Assembly (NCBI GenBank): GCA_012521625.1
Contig: JAAYLY010000164.1
Coordinates: forward strand, 1-15,089
DNA from: Tissierellia bacterium
GTDB lineage: Bacteria > Bacillota > Clostridia > Tissierellales > Tissierellaceae
DNA length: 15,089 nucleotides
Direction of reading: 5' to 3'
Notes under the pieces: generated by a model
Databases searched by the model: none
What the model saw: only the letters and a program-made list of their open reading frames with translations
Told to the model about the DNA's origin: nothing
Translations under genes and position numbers: made by a program
Shown here: positions 12,280-15,089 of the stretch, piece by piece
Numbering within the stretch: the first letter of the stretch is position 1
How the letters are laid out: each line of letters opens with the position of its first letter

Positions 12280-13377
12280 ATGAGCACTATCATTATGACC
12301 ACCATATCCTTATCCATCATATCAGCGGCCTTTGCCTTCCTACTTACCCTGGCAGATAGGACCATAGGGGACTATGGGGAAGTTAAGCTGGTTATAAACC
12401 ATGAGAAGGAGTATATAGTTAAGGGGGGAGACTCCCTCCTGTCTACTTTAAGAAATGAAAAGGTCTTTATCCCCTCTGCCTGTGGAGGCAAGGGTAGCTG
12501 TGGCTACTGTAAGGTGCAAGTCCTTGAGGGGGGAGGGCCAATCCTGGCTACGGAACTGCCCTTTATGAGCCAGGAAGACCTAGAGAAGAATATAAGGCTA
12601 TCCTGCCAACTAAAGGTCAAGGAAGATATTAAGATTCAAATACCGGAGGAGCTATTTAACGTAAGGGAATACGATGGCCTAGTTGAATCCATCATAGATT
12701 TAACGGATGTGATTAAGATGCTTAGGATTAGGCTGCCAAAAGGGGAGGAGATTAACTTCAAACCGGGCCAATACGTCCAGCTCAAGGCCCCTATCTATGA
12801 GGGTAGTACAGAGGAGGTCTATAGGGCCTACTCCATAGCCTCTTCACCCCTTAGTAAGGATTATATAGATTTGGTCATCGGCTATGTCCCCCAGGGTATC
12901 GCCACCACCTATGTCCACTTCCACCTAAGGGAGGGGGATACAGTAAACATAAACGGCCCCTATGGTGACTTCTATTATCAGGATAATGAGAGGGAAATGA
13001 TCATGGTGGCCGTGGGAACTGGGGTGGCCCCTATCCTATCCATCCTAAGGTATATGAAGGAGATGAATATTAAGAGGAAGGCTAGATTCTACTTTGGGGC
13101 AAGGACAACTAAGGACTTATTTATGCCGGACTTCTTTAGGGAATTAGAAGATAGCCTATACGACTTTAAGTTTATCCCCTGCCTATCTAGGGAGCCGGCC
13201 GATAGTGGCTGGGATGGCTTTAGGGGAAGGGTTAACAATGCCATCGACCAATTCCTTGAAGATGGAGAAAATAAGGAGGCCTATCTCTGCGGAAGTGAGG
13301 CCATGATCAATTCAGTAGTAGAAGCTTTAAAGAAAAAGGGGATTTCGGAGGACTTAATTTACTACGATAAGTTCTAA
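12280..13377 (+). CDS. nqrF: Nqr subunit F-like NADH dehydrogenase (2Fe-2S, FAD)
   Basis: Electron-entry subunit: NADH to FAD to a [2Fe-2S] cluster. An N-terminal membrane helix (about 5-25) is followed by a ferredoxin domain with C68, C74, C77 and C109 (CGGKGSCGYC), then FAD motif RAYS (182-185) and NADH motif GTGVAPI (246-252), with CGSEAMI near the C-terminus. The anchor helix, the GGGPILATEL loop and IPEELFNVR are NqrF features that separate it from soluble phenol-hydroxylase-type reductases. At 365 aa it is about 40 shorter than Vibrio NqrF, mainly through a missing insertion before the FAD motif. ATG 12280 is preceded by GGAGGG. It is last in the operon and followed by a terminator. Confidence 0.9.
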   Translation: MSTIIMTTISLSIISAAFAFLLTLADRTIGDYGEVKLVINHEKEYIVKGGDSLLSTLRNEKVFIPSACGGKGSCGYCKVQVLEGGGPILATELPFMSQEDLEKNIRLSCQLKVKEDIKIQIPEELFNVREYDGLVESIIDLTDVIKMLRIRLPKGEEINFKPGQYVQLKAPIYEGSTEEVYRAYSIASSPLSKDYIDLVIGYVPQGIATTYVHFHLREGDTVNINGPYGDFYYQDNEREMIMVAVGTGVAPILSILRYMKEMNIKRKARFYFGARTTKDLFMPDFFRELEDSLYDFKFIPCLSREPADSGWDGFRGRVNNAIDQFLEDGENKEAYLCGSEAMINSVVEALKKKGISEDLIYYDKF

Positions 13378-13415
13378 GGATGTTAAATACTACCTCTAAC
13401 AATTAAACTTTACAC

Positions 13416-13454
13416 TGGTGGGAAGGCTGTAAAAGAGCCTGCCCACTATTTTTT
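13416..13454 (+). terminator. Intrinsic terminator of the nqr operon
   Basis: The stem 13416-13428 with 13436-13448 has 13 positions with one mismatch and one G-T pair and a 7-nt loop. It is followed by six T at 13449-13454. Confidence 0.92.
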
Positions 13455-13478
13455 GCTAGCTCAATTGGATGATTTTTC

Positions 13479-13507
13479 TTGAATTGTAAAATCATAACTG
13501 ATATACT
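13479..13507 (+). promoter_or_regulatory. Promoter of the SLH protein gene
   Basis: TTGAAT at 13479-13484 and TATACT at 13502-13507 are 17 nt apart, a good sigma-A promoter. The predicted start near 13514 leaves a leader of about 27 nt. Confidence 0.75.
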
Positions 13508-13540
13508 TATCTTCAAAGAATAGGAGTGGAGGGATAGACA

Positions 13541-15079
13541 TTGAGTAGGCTAATTAGAAGAATGATACCCCTAGTCTTAGCAATAGTTATAACCCTGTTA
13601 CCACTAGGTCAGCTGGTAGAAGCAAAAGAAGTAGACGTCACAGCTCCAGTCATAGATTTTGCCTATGTGGAGGACGGAGTTTTAAAGTTAAGCATATCGG
13701 ATAATAAGCAATTGGCATCAAAACCTATTCAATATAGATTAGAACACGAATATAGGTCCTATGAAATAGATAGAAGGGATTATGAAAATTTATACGATGG
13801 CAATATATGGAGGGCAAGGGTCTACTCCATCTATGTGGAGATACCTTCTACCGTCTATGTGCTGGTGAAGGATGCAGCTGGTAATGAATCTTCCTATAAG
13901 TTCACCATAAAGGAAGATAATATCCCCCTTACTAACAATGTGGCGGACTTTATATTAGAGTGGTTAGCCATAAGGAGGCAATCCATAGTTAATAGGTATG
14001 AAGGCTTTGATAATATCTTCCAGCTGGAATATGGGAAGGTGGTCAACGCCTTTAGCCTTTTCAATAAGCAGATACGGGAAAACTACACCAGCTACAATAG
14101 AAGGGATATTAAGTTTAAGGTAGATGGCCTATCGGTAAATAAGGATGGGATTATAAGCTTAAATAAGTATGGTCTCTTTAAGGTAACTATCACCCATAGT
14201 GAGGATAAAAGCTTTGAGGAGACAGGCTATATCTTGATAAAGCCTAACTGGAGGAATATAGAAGAGAGGAAAACCCCAAGTAATTTTAGTCCCTATATAA
14301 TCTATGAGGATAAGATCAAGCTATCAGACTATTATAGATATGAGGATGATCCTAAGGGTAAGGGGAAAAGCAAGCCTGATACCACCTATATGTTGGTATA
14401 TGATGAGGAATTGGACAGCCTATACCAAATGGACGAGCAGATTCCTCTGGAGTTAAATAAGATATATAATTTTAAGGTCTTAAACTTTGAAACCAATACC
14501 CAAGAGGATTTCTACATCATGAGGCAGGAAAGGATCTCTTCTAATACTAGAAGGTTTACAGATGTGGATAAGGACCACTGGGCCTATAAGGATATTAGTT
14601 CCCTTGTATCCAAGCGGCTTTTAACTGGATATTCCGATGGAAGCTTTAACCCTTCAGGCAATATTACAGTTAGGGAATTTATGACCGTCTTAAGCAGGTA
14701 TATAGCATCCGATTATAAAATGGGTAAGGCCATAGTTGGAAATGTAAAGCTACCAGACAGCTCCTGGGGATATATAGAGGCAAAATCCATCCTAGATAGG
14801 ATACCCACTAAGGAATTAAGCAAGTTTAAATATTATAACCTAGATAGGCCTATAACCAGGGAGGAAGTGGCCTTCCTAATGGATATGGCCCTTGATTTAG
14901 GAATACCATATAATACCAACCCTGAGCCCCTAACGGACTTAGCCTTTTCCAATTATCCAAGGGAGGTAAAGAACCTGGTGGATCTGGAAATCTTTAATGG
15001 CTACCCTGATGGAAGCTTCAGGCCACAAAATTTTATAACCAGGGCTGAAATAGCAGCCATCTTTGCTAGAATGAAATAA
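13541..15079 (+). CDS. Exported protein with Ig-like domain and three SLH repeats
   Basis: Surface protein of unknown function, held to the cell wall by SLH repeats that bind secondary wall polymer. A signal peptide covers about residues 1-28 (RLIRR, hydrophobic core, then LVEAKE). Residues about 31-125 look like a bacterial Ig-like domain (TAPVIDFAYVEDGVLKLSIS, later VLVKDAAGNES). Residues about 130-335 match nothing I recognise and are rich in charged and aromatic residues. SLH repeats: 339-388 (FTDVDKDHWAY, GYSDGSFNP, ITVREF), a degenerate one about 403-450, and 464-512 (YPDGSFRP, ITRAEIA). TTG 13541 is the likely start, with GGAGGG at 13528-13533. It has its own promoter and ends 10 nt before the window edge. 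Confidence 0.88.
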   Translation: MSRLIRRMIPLVLAIVITLLPLGQLVEAKEVDVTAPVIDFAYVEDGVLKLSISDNKQLASKPIQYRLEHEYRSYEIDRRDYENLYDGNIWRARVYSIYVEIPSTVYVLVKDAAGNESSYKFTIKEDNIPLTNNVADFILEWLAIRRQSIVNRYEGFDNIFQLEYGKVVNAFSLFNKQIRENYTSYNRRDIKFKVDGLSVNKDGIISLNKYGLFKVTITHSEDKSFEETGYILIKPNWRNIEERKTPSNFSPYIIYEDKIKLSDYYRYEDDPKGKGKSKPDTTYMLVYDEELDSLYQMDEQIPLELNKIYNFKVLNFETNTQEDFYIMRQERISSNTRRFTDVDKDHWAYKDISSLVSKRLLTGYSDGSFNPSGNITVREFMTVLSRYIASDYKMGKAIVGNVKLPDSSWGYIEAKSILDRIPTKELSKFKYYNLDRPITREEVAFLMDMALDLGIPYNTNPEPLTDLAFSNYPREVKNLVDLEIFNGYPDGSFRPQNFITRAEIAAIFARMK

Positions 15080-15089
15080 TCCTAAGGAC

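Noticed and set aside
1..15089. CRISPR array, tRNA or rRNA genes
   Set aside because: No regularly spaced repeats and no tRNA-like cloverleaf or rRNA segments were seen anywhere in the window.

Overview
The window is low-GC, gene-dense DNA and almost everything reads on the plus strand. The T-box leader, heavy AGG arginine use, strong AGGAGG-type ribosome binding sites, lipobox-type binding protein, clostridial single-cluster ferredoxin and SLH-anchored surface protein together suggest an anaerobic Gram-positive, probably Clostridia/Tissierellia. That placement is inferred from style, not from a marker gene.

Layout. (1) Bases 1-120 hold the first 15 codons of a minus-strand transposase and the repeat-rich end of its insertion element. 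(2) Bases 139-5213 are a branched-chain amino acid ABC transporter operon, livJ-livH-livM-livG-livF, behind a complete T-box riboswitch whose specifier triplet reads CTC (leucine). A possible 51-codon ORF lies between the T-box and livJ. (3) Bases 5293-5602 are a single-gene ferredoxin unit with its own promoter and terminator. (4) Bases 5682-8039 hold an FtsH-type membrane AAA+ zinc protease followed after 22 nt by methylglyoxal synthase. (5) Bases 8065-9248 hold a small cold-shock protein with a structured leader, a terminator, and a cytoplasmic parvulin-type prolyl isomerase with no visible promoter of its own. (6) Bases 9302-9475 are bounded by a 22-nt, 21/22-matching inverted repeat and look like a MITE-type element; it abuts the next operon. 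(7) Bases 9493-13377 are five tightly coupled genes that match NqrB, C, D, E and F of the Na+-translocating NADH:quinone oxidoreductase, with no NqrA beside them. (8) Bases 13479-15079 hold an exported protein with three C-terminal SLH repeats.

How the genes work together. The T-box should sense uncharged tRNA-Leu and switch on uptake of leucine, isoleucine and valine. The Nqr-like complex would take electrons from NADH at NqrF, pass them through the membrane 2Fe-2S centre of NqrD/E and the covalent flavins of NqrC and NqrB, and pump Na+; all cofactor-binding residues I could look for are present. The missing NqrA, together with a short, partly RnfD-like NqrB, makes the electron acceptor uncertain. 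This is the most interesting point of the window. The remaining genes are housekeeping or stress functions: membrane protein quality control, the glycolytic bypass, RNA chaperoning and protein folding.
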